DNA of 64,000 nt, from contig JADGPO010000072.1 in assembly GCA_017882405.1 (NCBI GenBank), forward strand, positions 1 through 64,000, in the 5' to 3' direction. The position numbers and the translations under genes are program-made. The notes under the pieces were generated by a model, which saw only the letters and a list, made by a program, of their open reading frames with translations, did not search any database and was not told the origin of the DNA. Shown here piece by piece: positions 26,586 to 36,687 of the stretch (its first letter is position 1; each line of letters starts with the position of its first letter). The DNA is from Solirubrobacteraceae bacterium (GTDB lineage: Bacteria; Actinomycetota; Thermoleophilia; Solirubrobacterales; Solirubrobacteraceae).

Positions 26586-27145
26586 TCAGCGGGTCAGCAC
26601 CAGGTAACTGAAGCCGAGCACACCCCGGTAGACGTCCACGTACTCGGTCAGCCGCTCAGCCAACTCGGCCGCCACCGCGGCCGCCCGCGGGTCACCGGCG
26701 TGGGCGAGCCGCCACTCCTCGCGACCCGCCCGCCACGCATCCTCGAACTCGTCCCACTCTTCGAGGTCGGCCACGCTGCGCGCCAGCACCCGCCAGCCGG
26801 CCGCGGCGATCAGGCGCTGCATCTCGGGCTCGGGCAGCACGTCGTCGCCGAACAGCTCGCGGGCGGCGTCGGTGGGCGGGCTCTCCCACACGCCGTCGCC
26901 GAACAGCACGCGGCCGCCGGGCCTGACCAGCCGCGCCAACGCCGGCAGCGCCCGCCTGGCCCCGCCCCACGCGTGGGCGGCGCCGATGCACAGCAGGCGG
27001 TCGGTCGGCTCTGACCACTCGTCAGCGCGTACCTGCACGAATTTCACGCGATCGTCCAGTCCTCGCGCGGCCGCCGCCGCGCGCCCCCGCTCCAGCAGCG
27101 CGGCGTCGATGTCTACGCCGATGCCCGTCGCGCGATGAACGGGAT
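26586..27145 (-). pseudogene. SAM-dependent methyltransferase lacking its N-terminus
   Basis: The reading frame from ~27140 gives ATGIGVDIDAALLERGRA, FVQVRADEW, RLLCIGAAHAWGG, RLVRPGGRVLFGDG and a C-terminal YVDVYRGVLGFSYLVL. This is a class I methyltransferase from the strand after motif I onward. The motif I glycine loop (DxGCGxG) and preceding helix are absent; the frame meets a TAG upstream instead. GTG 27047 could start a 153-residue product, but it would lack the SAM site. Probably a truncation scar joined to the next remnant. Confidence 0.65.
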
Positions 27146-27178
27146 CCGAGCAGGCCTCCTATCCGCTCGCCAATATTT

Positions 27179-27643
27179 CTAACTCCCGCCGCCGGGCACC
27201 TCGCAGGGGAGCGCCCACGGGTCGTAGTGCGCGCACACCGCCAGCGGACTCTGGAACAGCCCGACCGAGGGGAGCGCCTGTCCCGTGAACGAGAACAGGG
27301 TCAGGTTGTCGTTCGGCGAGCCGGCGCCGAGCTCCCAGCCCACGCCCGGGATCCTGCCGGCGCGAGCGCCCGCGACACCGGCCTTCAACAGCGTGGTCAG
27401 ATTGCTCCACCCGGTGTCCGCCGTCCAGTCGACCTGACCGACCGGCCACAGGATCCCGTTGCGGATCTCGTTGCCGATCGAGGAGATCCGCACGTAGCGC
27501 GCGCGCAGCGTGCCGCCGCTTGCCGGCCAGTAGACGGGCTCGCCCGCCGGCACCGACTGGTGCTGGGCCTGCGCAACCGGCTGCAATGACCCGGCGGTCG
27601 TCCCGGAGCTGAGATCGACGAGCGCGCTTCTCCCTTCGCCCAC
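27179..27643 (-). pseudogene. hypothetical protein fragment
   Basis: About 154 codons (VDLSSGTTAGSLQPVAQ, RARYVRISSIGNEIRNGILW, GIPGVGWELGAG-like segments, ALPCEVPGGGS end). The composition fits a secreted beta-sandwich protein. The same frame continues upstream across a TAG (27665-27667) with PVGFIWSTLGGYQW, suggesting a longer ancestral gene with a nonsense codon. No family recognised. It lies between the truncated methyltransferase and the GH30 gene on the same strand. Confidence 0.4.
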
Positions 27644-27767
27644 TCCGAAGTCGGTTGTTGAGCGCTACCACTGGTACCCGCCGAGCGTGCTCCAGATGAA
27701 GCCCACCGGGGTATGCCCCGCGCTCACGCGGCGGGCTACCGATCGGGGCTGAGGGTTCGCGGCGAAC

Positions 27768-29354
27768 CTAATAATGGTTCCAGTCGAAGGTCACGGTGGC
27801 GTGCGAGGGCAGCTCGTAAGTCGTATAGCGCCCCTTCCACTCCACCGCGAAGCGCACGTCGCTCGACGTGTTGTTGTAGGCGACGAGCACGAGGCTGCCG
27901 TCGGGGTTGCGGATCGCCACGTCGTCGATGCCGTGGGACGCGCCGTAGTGATTGTGGCCCGTGCCGACGTAGTAGCTCACGAAGTGATTGGTCTTGACGC
28001 GCTGGGCGCCCGGTTTGACGAAGCGGCCCACCTGACCCAGCTGGTAGTAGGGGAGGTTGTAGGTCACCTGGTGCGTCTGCGGGTCGATCGTCACGATGCC
28101 CCTGCAGTTTCCGCAGCCGTTGTTGGGCTTGTGCACAGGACCTCCCGACGGGTCCAGCGCCAGGTTCCACAGACCGACCGAGCTCGCCCAGTTGCGCATC
28201 GCCCCGATGACGATCTCCGACGCCGTGTACGGGGTCAGGTCGGTGGCGCACTCGCTGACCACCAGGCGCAGCCCCGGGTTGCCAGCGTGCAGCTGACCGA
28301 GCACGTAGGGGACGCCGCGATAACAATGCGTCGTGATGCCGTCGAGACCGCTCTTGCGCACATGGGACAGGCTGAGCACGTAGTCCGCAGCGCTGAGCGA
28401 GACCTCTCCTCCGAACACCTTCGTGGGCAGCTTGGCCCGCTTCAGCGCGGGGCGCAGGTTCTGGGCGATCCACTTCGACTCGTTCTCGGCGGCGAACGAC
28501 ATCGACGGGTAGATCGCGGGCGCGCGCGGCTCGTTCTGGGGCGTCACCGCCTGGATCGGGATGCCCCGGCGCGCGTACGCCTGGACGAACTTGACGAAGT
28601 ACTGCGCGAGCAGCGGCCAGTCACCGGGCAGCAGATGACCCGAGAAGCCGAGGTTGTTGAATGCGTCGTTCGTCTTCATCCACGGCGGGGGGCTCCACTC
28701 CGTGGCGATCACCTTCGTCGACGGGTTGATCTTCAGGACGTCGCGCATCGCGGGCACGATGTAGGCATCGTCATGCGCCACCGAGAAGTGAGCCAGGGTC
28801 GGGTCCGATTGGCCCGCCGGCAGGTCGTCGTAGGAATACGGCTGCCCGCCGACGGTGTAGTCCGATGCCCCGATCGGCAGGTGGACGACGCTCAGACCGG
28901 CCCCGCTCGGGCTGAACAGGTTGTTGAGGAGGCGTGCCTGCGTGCCGGGAGCCAGCTGCTGGTGGATCAGGTATGCCGAGGAGTCGGTCATCGCCCCGCC
29001 GATTCCCTGGATCCGCTGGTAGCGCACGGCGTCGTCGACATGGATGACCTGGACGCCGCGGGGGACCTTGCGGGTGAACAGGCGCCCGGGCATCGCCGAG
29101 AGGTGCCGAGACAAATCGTCGTCGGTCTCGACGACTTTGACCCTGAGATCCCAGGGAGCGAACTGCGAGGAGGCCGCGCTGCGGACCGCCACAGAGACGA
29201 ACACGATCAGGCAGACCAGCACGAGCAACGCGCGCCGGCGCCGGCGCCGGTACACGGCGGGGGGCAACCGGCCCCCTGATCGCCGCGAGCGCTCCGCGCT
29301 GCGGGCCTGGGGCCGCAGCTGAGGCGCTGGTCGCTGGGGTGTCTCGAGGCTCAA
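27768..29354 (-). CDS. GH30-family glucosylceramidase-like glycoside hydrolase
   Basis: A 528-residue exported or membrane-anchored enzyme. After a basic N-terminus comes one hydrophobic segment (~42-60, LLVLVCLIVFVSVAV). The (beta/alpha)8 barrel shows IQGIGGAMTDSSAYLI, VIATEWSPPPWMKTN, the acid/base glutamate in TPQNEPR and the nucleophile glutamate in LVVSECATD. A C-terminal beta domain ends VTFDWNHY. Family members cleave glucosyl- or xylosyl-linked beta-glycosides; the substrate here is not evident. Full length. Confidence 0.9.
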   Translation of the reverse strand: MSLETPQRPAPQLRPQARSAERSRRSGGRLPPAVYRRRRRRALLVLVCLIVFVSVAVRSAASSQFAPWDLRVKVVETDDDLSRHLSAMPGRLFTRKVPRGVQVIHVDDAVRYQRIQGIGGAMTDSSAYLIHQQLAPGTQARLLNNLFSPSGAGLSVVHLPIGASDYTVGGQPYSYDDLPAGQSDPTLAHFSVAHDDAYIVPAMRDVLKINPSTKVIATEWSPPPWMKTNDAFNNLGFSGHLLPGDWPLLAQYFVKFVQAYARRGIPIQAVTPQNEPRAPAIYPSMSFAAENESKWIAQNLRPALKRAKLPTKVFGGEVSLSAADYVLSLSHVRKSGLDGITTHCYRGVPYVLGQLHAGNPGLRLVVSECATDLTPYTASEIVIGAMRNWASSVGLWNLALDPSGGPVHKPNNGCGNCRGIVTIDPQTHQVTYNLPYYQLGQVGRFVKPGAQRVKTNHFVSYYVGTGHNHYGASHGIDDVAIRNPDGSLVLVAYNNTSSDVRFAVEWKGRYTTYELPSHATVTFDWNHY

Positions 29355-29599
29355 GTCGGGAGAAGGGCCGGCTCATCCCTGCATCTGGCATCGGGATGGC
29401 CGAGACCGGCCATCCTCAAAGGAGCGGACGGCCATCCACTCCGCCGTCCCCGACGCTCCTCGATACACAGCCCGTACGCCCGACTGTGATCTAGACGTCA
29501 CTCCGCCCGGGCACGATAGCGAGAACCACGGACGGCCGGATTGCGCTCGCCCGGTTTCCGGTCCGGCCGCCGGTGGCGCCCCCGGGCCGGCCGGTAAGC

Positions 29600-29651
29600 C
29601 TGGATCCACCGATCCTGGGCGGCGAGACGACCCCAGGATCGGCGGATCCAG
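29600..29651. repeat. 20-bp inverted repeat immediately upstream of a start codon
   Basis: Left arm 29600-29619 and right arm 29632-29651 are complementary at 19 of 20 positions (one A opposite C), with a 12-base loop. The right arm ends seven bases before GTG 29658 and includes part of the likely ribosome-binding site. It may be an operator, a translation-controlling hairpin or a terminator. The remaining ~250 bases between the GH30 gene and this repeat hold no supported gene. Confidence 0.7.
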
Positions 29652-29657
29652 GGTAAG

Positions 29658-30380
29658 GTGCGCCCGGCGGTGGCACGCGCGCGCTTGCTGATAACCCTCG
29701 TCGTCATCCTCGTCCTGACGGTCTCCACCGTCGGGGTGGCGCGCAAGCTGCACTCCTCCTCGCAGTCGGTCACCGAGACGCCGCTCAATGCCGGTGCCCC
29801 CACGGCACTGTCTTTGCGGACCACTTTCGATCGGTCCACGCACGGCGAGCTCACCGCGGTCGAGCTGGACCTGGCGCGCGGCTTTCAGCTCGATCCGCTT
29901 GCCGCCGACACCTGCTCGGATTCCCAGGCACGCGCCGGGAGCTGCCCACGGACCAGCACGGTCGGACAGGGCCAGGGGAAGATCGTGGTGCAGGGCAGGT
30001 ACCTGCCCCGGACCCCCTATGCGGTGAGTGCCACGTTCTACCTGGCCAAGCCGCGCCACTCCGGTGACATCGCCGGCCTGGTGCTCGACCTCTATGAGAC
30101 CGAGTCAAAGCTCCACGCCACCATGCTCGGACGCGTGATGGCGCTCGGCCATGGTCCCTACGGCATCGCGCTGCGCTTCTCCCACACCGACACCGAGCTG
30201 CCCGCCGGCTACGACCTCAGCCTGCTGCAGCTGACGGCGGTGCTCCAGGCCCACCGTTCGGTCTATGACCTCCTGACCAACCCGGGCTCGTGCAAACGGC
30301 GGGGCTGGCCGGTGCAGCTGCTGATCGAGTCCGGCGGCCAGCCGCAGGTCTTGGACAGCACCGTCGCCTGCTCGGGATAG
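29658..30380 (+). CDS. secreted hypothetical protein
   Basis: A 240-residue protein with an N-terminal signal/anchor (~8-28, LLITLVVILVLTVSTVGVA). The body is beta-rich, with the pattern CSDSQARAGSCPRTSTVGQG, a two-cysteine CxxxxxxGxCPxxSxVGxG signature I recall from several uncharacterised secreted Solirubrobacterales proteins, and a C-terminal pair of cysteines (NPGSCKRRG and TVACSG). GTG 29658 follows directly after the large inverted repeat. No enzymatic motif is seen. Confidence 0.65.
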   Translation: MRPAVARARLLITLVVILVLTVSTVGVARKLHSSSQSVTETPLNAGAPTALSLRTTFDRSTHGELTAVELDLARGFQLDPLAADTCSDSQARAGSCPRTSTVGQGQGKIVVQGRYLPRTPYAVSATFYLAKPRHSGDIAGLVLDLYETESKLHATMLGRVMALGHGPYGIALRFSHTDTELPAGYDLSLLQLTAVLQAHRSVYDLLTNPGSCKRRGWPVQLLIESGGQPQVLDSTVACSG

Positions 30381-30473
30381 GCCGGCCGTTTCCAGGGCGG
30401 TCAACACCCTGGGCCGCGTAGGCCGTCGTGCCCCTGAAGACGACGAGCCCTACCAGCCCAGTTCTAAGGGGTT

Positions 30474-30680
30474 CTAGGTGGGGTCTTCGGCGTCGGCCTC
30501 GCGGTCGGCCTGCTGCTGCTGCTCGAGCTTCTCACGCAGGTAGCTCGCCTTGTCGGCGCGGCGCAGGTGAGACTCGGCATCAGCCTCGGAGTGCGCCTGC
30601 GCCAGCGCCTCGCGCTCAGCGCCCTCCTGCGCGAGCTGTCGAAGCCTGAGCTTCTCGGTGGTCGGGTCGTCGCCAGACAC
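30474..30680 (-). CDS. small charged coiled-coil hypothetical protein
   Basis: A 68-residue, very charged helical protein (TTEKLRLRQLAQEGAERE, RRADKASYLREKLEQQQQ). GTG start at 30680. The helical, Glu/Ala/Arg/Gln-rich content and clean ends suggest a small real gene; similar short charged proteins are common in this group. Function unknown. Confidence 0.5.
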   Translation of the reverse strand: MSGDDPTTEKLRLRQLAQEGAEREALAQAHSEADAESHLRRADKASYLREKLEQQQQADREADAEDPT

Positions 30681-30749
30681 GCTGCAGAAGATAGTCCGCC
30701 CGCACGACGGAGCTTGCGCTGGCGCTCGTAATCCTGATAAAGTTGGTCG

Positions 30750-30774
30750 AGTTAGTCTACTTTACTGATACTGA
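30750..30774 (+). promoter_or_regulatory. AT-rich promoter region of the amidohydrolase cluster
   Basis: The 30 bases before ATG 30774 are unusually AT-rich for this chromosome. They contain TAGTCT (30753-30758) and TACTTT (30758-30763), either of which could be a -10 element. No Shine-Dalgarno sequence is present, so translation may begin from a very short or absent leader. Confidence 0.35.
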
Positions 30775-31679
30775 TGCGCGCCGACATTCACCAACACGTC
30801 TGGACCGAGCCGCTGCTCGACGCCCTCGCCGCTCGGCGGTTGGCGCCCTTCGTACGCCGCAGTGACGGGCTGACCGTGCTGCACTGCCCGGGCGAGCTGC
30901 CGTGCGTGATCGATGAGACCGCCGAGTCCCCGGCCGCGCGCGCCCACCTCCTGCTGGCCGACCGGCTCGATCAGGCAATGGTGGCGATCTCGAGCCCGAT
31001 CGGCATCGAGATGCTGGCGCCCGAGGCGGCCGGCGAGCTGATCGCCGCCCACCTCGACGGGGTGCTGGCGCTCGGCGAGTCGTTCCTCGCCTGGGGGCCG
31101 ATCCCGGTCCGCGCGCCCGATACGGCCGCCGTCGACAAGGTGCTGGCGCGCGGCTGCATCGGCGTCTCGGTGCCGGCGGCGGCGCTCGTCGACCGCGCGG
31201 CGCTTGCCGACCTTCTGCCGGTGCTCGAGCACGTCCAGTCGTGCGGCGTCCCGCTGTTCGTGCATCCCGGCGGCTTCGCGTCGCGCGAGGCCTGCCTGGA
31301 CGAACCGCTGTGGTGGACCGCCCTGACCGACTACGTATCCCAGATGCAGGCCGCGTGGCTGACCTTCGCCACGTTCGCGCGACGCGAGCTGCCGCACCTG
31401 CGGGTGGTGTTCGCGATGCTCGCCGGGGGCGCCCCACTGCTCGCCGAGCGCCTGATCGCCCGCGGCGGTCCCGCGATCGACCTGCGCGATCCGCTGACCT
31501 TTTATGACACGTCGAGCTACGGGCCGATGATCGTCGAGGCGATGGCGCGCTGGGTGGGTCCCGCTCAGCTCGTGTACGGCTCGGATCGCCCGGTGATCGA
31601 GCCGGTGCCGACCGGCCGAGAGGTGGAGCTGATGAACAACGCCACGCAGCTGCTGACGTCCTCGAGGGCACTCGTATGA
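30774..31679 (+). CDS. amidohydrolase-2 family metal-dependent hydrolase
   Basis: A 301-residue TIM-barrel protein beginning MRADIHQHVW, where HxH supplies metal ligands. PLFVHPGG carries the central histidine and LVYGSDRPVIEP the catalytic Asp near the end. The fold fits amidohydrolase-related proteins (decarboxylase/lactonase group). Its stop overlaps the start of the cysteine-dioxygenase-like gene by ATGA, so the two work in one operon with the ABM and FdhD genes downstream. Substrate unknown. Confidence 0.8.
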   Translation: MRADIHQHVWTEPLLDALAARRLAPFVRRSDGLTVLHCPGELPCVIDETAESPAARAHLLLADRLDQAMVAISSPIGIEMLAPEAAGELIAAHLDGVLALGESFLAWGPIPVRAPDTAAVDKVLARGCIGVSVPAAALVDRAALADLLPVLEHVQSCGVPLFVHPGGFASREACLDEPLWWTALTDYVSQMQAAWLTFATFARRELPHLRVVFAMLAGGAPLLAERLIARGGPAIDLRDPLTFYDTSSYGPMIVEAMARWVGPAQLVYGSDRPVIEPVPTGREVELMNNATQLLTSSRALV

Positions 31680-32155
31680 GCCTCTCGAACGACGAGCTCG
31701 AGCGCTTCGCCGACGCCCTGGCGGCCGCGCCGGAGCGCTGGCGCCATCTGGTGCGCCACGACGACACCCGGGTGTACGAGCAGATCTGGGATGACGAGGA
31801 CGTCAACGCCTGGCTGATCTGCTGGAGCGAGGACTCCGATACGGGCTTTCACGACCACGACGACTCGGCCGCCGGGATCACCGTGGTCTCGGGCAGCGTA
31901 CGAGAGGACAGGCTCACCCTGGGTGGGGTGGGCGGGGCCAATTTGCGGGAGCTCGGAGCCGGTACCACGTTCACCGTGCCGCCGACCGCGATCCACCGGG
32001 TGCTGCACGCCGGTGAGGGCCCGGCGGTGACGATCCACGCCTACTCGCCGCCGCTGCGGCGGATGGGAGCCTATCGGGTCGGCGCCCACGGCGAGCTGGA
32101 GCGCGAGTCCCAGCCGTTCGAGCGCGAGCTGGGCGCTGGGCTGGCGCTCGCCTGA
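31676..32155 (+). CDS. cysteine-dioxygenase-type cupin
   Basis: A 159-residue single-domain cupin. FHDHDDSAAGITVVSGSVRE supplies the HxH iron ligands and the first cupin motif; AIHRVLHAGEGPAVTIHAYS the third histidine and the second motif. SPPLRRMGAYRV is the usual cysteine-dioxygenase ending. Expected to oxidise a thiol such as cysteine to a sulfinate. Coupled by ATGA to the amidohydrolase. Confidence 0.8.
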   Translation: MSLSNDELERFADALAAAPERWRHLVRHDDTRVYEQIWDDEDVNAWLICWSEDSDTGFHDHDDSAAGITVVSGSVREDRLTLGGVGGANLRELGAGTTFTVPPTAIHRVLHAGEGPAVTIHAYSPPLRRMGAYRVGAHGELERESQPFERELGAGLALA

Positions 32156-32185
32156 GTTAGGCGATCAGCTAGCGTCCGCGTCAGG

Positions 32186-32503
32186 ATGGTCGGACGCTAC
32201 GTGAAGATGGCCGCGCGCCCCGGTCAGGGTGACGTTCTGGCGCAGCTGATGCTCGAGGTGGCGCGCTCGCTGCACGGCACCGACGGCTGCATCCTGTACG
32301 CGATCAACCGCGTCGACGACGACCCCGAGGCGATCTGGGTGACCGAGCTGTGGCGTGACCAGGGGGCGGTCGACGCCTCGCTGGCCGTCCTGCAGACCGA
32401 CGCCGGCCAGGCACGCCTCGGCGAGGTGATGGCCCTCCTGGAGGGCCCGCCCGAGCGGATCGACCTGCAGCCGCTCGGGGGCGTCGGACTACCGGAGTCC
32501 TGA
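32186..32503 (+). CDS. antibiotic-biosynthesis-monooxygenase (ABM) domain protein
   Basis: A 105-residue ferredoxin-like alpha/beta protein: VGRYVKMAARPGQGDVLAQL, GCILYAINRVDDDPEAIWVT and ELWRDQGAVDASLAV. This fits small cofactor-free quinol monooxygenases of the ABM family. It starts 30 bases after the cupin stop, in the same direction, so it is probably in the operon. Substrate unknown. Confidence 0.8.
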   Translation: MVGRYVKMAARPGQGDVLAQLMLEVARSLHGTDGCILYAINRVDDDPEAIWVTELWRDQGAVDASLAVLQTDAGQARLGEVMALLEGPPERIDLQPLGGVGLPES

Positions 32504-32540
32504 GGCGGCCAACCTGTACAAGCACTTCGATCACGACGGC

Positions 32541-33251
32541 GTGTCGGACGTGGTGGCGATCGAGGAGCCGCTCGAGATCCGAGTCGACGGGTCGGCGCTG
32601 GCCGTGACGATGCGGACCCCGGGCCACGACGAGGAGCTGGCGCTGGGCTTTCTGTACGGCGAGGGGCTGATCGACGAGCCGCGCCCCGCCGGTCTGACCG
32701 ATGACCTCGCCAACAACATCGTCGAGGTGCGCGGCCCGCTGTCGCGCGACCCCGGCGAGCGGCGCTTCTACACGACCTCGTCGTGCGGGGTGTGCGGCAA
32801 GGGAGCGCTGGAGGAGGTCGCCGTGCACAGCGCCCCGCTGTCGGCCGGACCGACGATCGCTCGCGCGCTGGCGGCCGACCTCCCGTCCCGGCTCGAGCAG
32901 CCGACGTTCGAGAGCACCGGCGGCGTGCACGCCACCGGGCTGTTCGACGCCCGCGGCGAGCTGCTCTACACGCGCGAGGACGTGGGACGCCACAACGCGA
33001 TGGACAAGGTGATCGGCCGGGCGCTGGTCGACGGGCTGGTGCCGCTGACCGACCGAGTGCTGTGCGTCAGCGGTCGGCTGTCGTTCGAGCTCGTGCAGAA
33101 GGCCGCTGTGGCCGGCGCGCCGATCCTGATCGGCGTGGGCGCACCCAGCTCGCTGGCGATCGAGCTGGCGCAGGACCGCGGGCTCACGCTGTGCGGCTTT
33201 GCCCGGCACGGCCGGCTGAACGTCTACACCCGCCCCGAGCGGATCGTCTAG
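32541..33251 (+). CDS. fdhD: formate dehydrogenase accessory sulfurtransferase FdhD
   Basis: A 236-residue protein that passes sulfur to the molybdenum/tungsten bis-MGD cofactor of formate dehydrogenase. IEEPLEIRVDG, TPGHDEELALGFLYGEGLI, the redox motif SSCGVCGKG, GGVHATGLFD, REDVGRHNAMDKVIG and GFARHGRLNVYT are all family landmarks. Start GTG 32541 is chosen by length, but the frame is open upstream. No formate dehydrogenase gene is in the window. Interesting in view of the tungstate-type importer at 55.8-62.9 kb. Confidence 0.92.
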   Translation: MSDVVAIEEPLEIRVDGSALAVTMRTPGHDEELALGFLYGEGLIDEPRPAGLTDDLANNIVEVRGPLSRDPGERRFYTTSSCGVCGKGALEEVAVHSAPLSAGPTIARALAADLPSRLEQPTFESTGGVHATGLFDARGELLYTREDVGRHNAMDKVIGRALVDGLVPLTDRVLCVSGRLSFELVQKAAVAGAPILIGVGAPSSLAIELAQDRGLTLCGFARHGRLNVYTRPERIV

Positions 33252-34336
33252 CTGGGGGCCAGCTCGGCCAGCCGCGCGATCTCGTCCTCCGAGGACCACG
33301 CGCCGACCGACACGCGCACGAGGCCGTGGGTCGGGATGCTGCGCACCACGAACCCCTCCTCCGCCAGGCGTGCCACCTCGGCCTCGGCGTCAGCGACCTT
33401 CCACGCCACCAGCGTGGAGCGCCCGCGGGGGCCGACCTCGAGCCCCCTGTCGGCCAGCTGCTCGGCCAGGCCGGCGGCGAGGCCGGCGGCGCGGGAGTGC
33501 ACCCACTCCCAACCGGCGTCCTCCAGCACGCCCAGCGAGGCCAGCGCCCAGGCGCTGCGCATCCCCGGCGGAAAGCCGTGGTCCAGGCGGGCGGCATCCT
33601 GCGCCGGCGCGGACTCCAGGGCGTTCTTGGGATCGGCGACCGCCATGTACCCGGGCCAGGGGGTGGTCAGCTGGTCGAGCTGGTCGCGGCGCACGTACAG
33701 CGCGCCGCTGCCCTCCGGCCCGCAGAGCCACTTCTGTCCCGAGCCGGCGTAGAACGCGCAGCCCAGCGCCTGCACGTCGACGGGCACAGCGCCGATGCTC
33801 TGGGCGGCGTCCAGCAGGAACGGGACGCCGGTGGCGGTCAGCGCGGCACAGTCGACGATCTGGCCGCTCACCCAGGAGACGTGCGAGACCGCCACCAGCC
33901 GGGTGTCCGGCGTGACCGCGTCGGCGATCTCGGAGAACGGAAGGACCCGCACGTTGACGCCTGCGTTGCGCTTCAGCCGTCCCAGCGGAGCCAGCAGGCC
34001 GGGGTGCTCCTCGTCGGAGGTGATCACCTCGTCGCCGTCGCGCAGGTCCAGGCCCGAGAGGATCGTGTTGACGCCGTCGGTGGTGGAGCCGGTGAGCGCC
34101 ACGTCCGTGGGGTCGGCGTTGAGCACCCGCGCGTAGCCCTGTCGCAGCTCGGCGGCCAGCTCTTTGACGGAGGTCATGTAGTCCATCCCGCAGCGTCCCC
34201 CCTGCAGCTCGACGGCGATCCGCTCGCGGACCGCGTCGGCGGCCTGGCGCGGCAGCGGGCCCTCGGTACCGGCGTTCAGGTAGGACTTCTTCTGAAAGAC
34301 GGGGAACTGCTCGCGGAAGGCGGCGGCGTCAGTCAC
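33248..34336 (-). CDS. class V aminotransferase (cysteine desulfurase-like)
   Basis: About 362 residues. SYLNAGTEGPLP at the start, ALTGSTTDGVNTIL, TSDEEHPGLLAPL, VSHVSWVSGQIV, LLDAAQSIGAVPVDV (PLP-pyridine Asp) and AGSGQKWLCGPEG (Schiff-base Lys) define fold type I class V. GTG 34336 overlaps the upstream stop as GTGA; an ATG seven codons earlier is the alternative. Members include isopenicillin-N-epimerase-like and desulfurase-like enzymes; the substrate is not determinable. Tail-to-tail with fdhD, overlapping four bases. Confidence 0.85.
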   Translation of the reverse strand: MTDAAAFREQFPVFQKKSYLNAGTEGPLPRQAADAVRERIAVELQGGRCGMDYMTSVKELAAELRQGYARVLNADPTDVALTGSTTDGVNTILSGLDLRDGDEVITSDEEHPGLLAPLGRLKRNAGVNVRVLPFSEIADAVTPDTRLVAVSHVSWVSGQIVDCAALTATGVPFLLDAAQSIGAVPVDVQALGCAFYAGSGQKWLCGPEGSGALYVRRDQLDQLTTPWPGYMAVADPKNALESAPAQDAARLDHGFPPGMRSAWALASLGVLEDAGWEWVHSRAAGLAAGLAEQLADRGLEVGPRGRSTLVAWKVADAEAEVARLAEEGFVVRSIPTHGLVRVSVGAWSSEDEIARLAELAPS

Positions 34337-34650
34337 GAGATCCCGGCCTTGCGACATTCGCGAGCCACGGCGTCGCCGGCGGCGCCGGTGAGGCCCTGCT
34401 TGTGAGCGCCCGCGCAGAACTGCCGCGCGGCCTGGCCGCAGGAGTGGAAGGTCTGGCCGCCGATCGAGTAGCCCAGCGAGACCGAGACGCACCCGTGACC
34501 GGACTTCTGGTCGGCGGTGGCCAGCGAGATCACCAAGACCACCAATATCGCCAGCACGACCCCGAGCACGCCACCGATCATGCCCTTCTCACGGCGGGTC
34601 AACGCCCGGCGCTGGCGAATCTGCTGCGCGTGCCCCGGGGGGAGGATCAT
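34333..34650 (-). CDS. small single-pass membrane protein
   Basis: A 105-residue hypothetical protein. A basic N-terminus (IRQRRALTRREKG) precedes one membrane helix (~24-46, MIGGVLGVVLAILVVLVISL). The outside part has four cysteines (GHGCVSVSLGY, FHSCGQAARQFCAG, RECRKAG), which could form two disulfides. ATG 34650 is preceded by GGGGG-type purines. It is coupled by GTGA to the aminotransferase. Function unknown. Confidence 0.65.
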   Translation of the reverse strand: MILPPGHAQQIRQRRALTRREKGMIGGVLGVVLAILVVLVISLATADQKSGHGCVSVSLGYSIGGQTFHSCGQAARQFCAGAHKQGLTGAAGDAVARECRKAGIS

Positions 34651-34671
34651 CTTCGCCGAGTCTAGGCAACG

Positions 34672-34704
34672 GCGGTGCCGGGGCCACGCAGACCCCGGCA
34701 CCGC
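34672..34704. terminator. perfect 12-bp hairpin
   Basis: GCGGTGCCGGGG (34672-34683) and CCCCGGCACCGC (34693-34704) with a nine-base loop, in the gap between the acyl-CoA synthetase 3' end and the next minus-strand gene. No T tract follows. It may be a terminator of the synthetase transcript or of the peptidase remnant at 34719-34790. Confidence 0.5.
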
Positions 34705-34718
34705 GATGCCAGGGATGG

Positions 34719-34790
34719 CTAGAAGCCGCCGATGCCGTTCGGCGTGCCCAGACCCGTCGTACCGTCGTAGCCGGCCTCGGCCGTGCAAGT
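34719..34790 (-). pseudogene. C-terminal scrap of a subtilisin/sedolisin-type peptidase
   Basis: Twenty-three codons read TCTAEAGYDGTTGLGTPNG, then IGGF and TAG. This is the characteristic ending of S53/S8 secreted peptidases (GYDxxTGLGTPNG), whose TGLGTP motif lies near the C-terminus. Nothing else of the gene remains. The acyl-CoA synthetase gene ends 37 bases upstream. Confidence 0.5.
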
Positions 34791-34826
34791 AGCCCGCGAA
34801 CGGCGGGCCGAATGCGGGCGTGTCGG

Positions 34827-36602
<1,776 letters not shown>

Positions 36603-36687
36603 TTCTACGATCGTCCGCTCCTCACAGGGAGCGGCAGCCTAGCGCGATCCGGGGTTCGCCGCCCGCAATACGGGTACCAGCACTCCG

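Noticed and set aside
27774..29279. Plus-strand frame of ~500 codons opposite the GH30 gene
   Set aside because: Antisense of a confirmed gene; composition typical of shadow frames.
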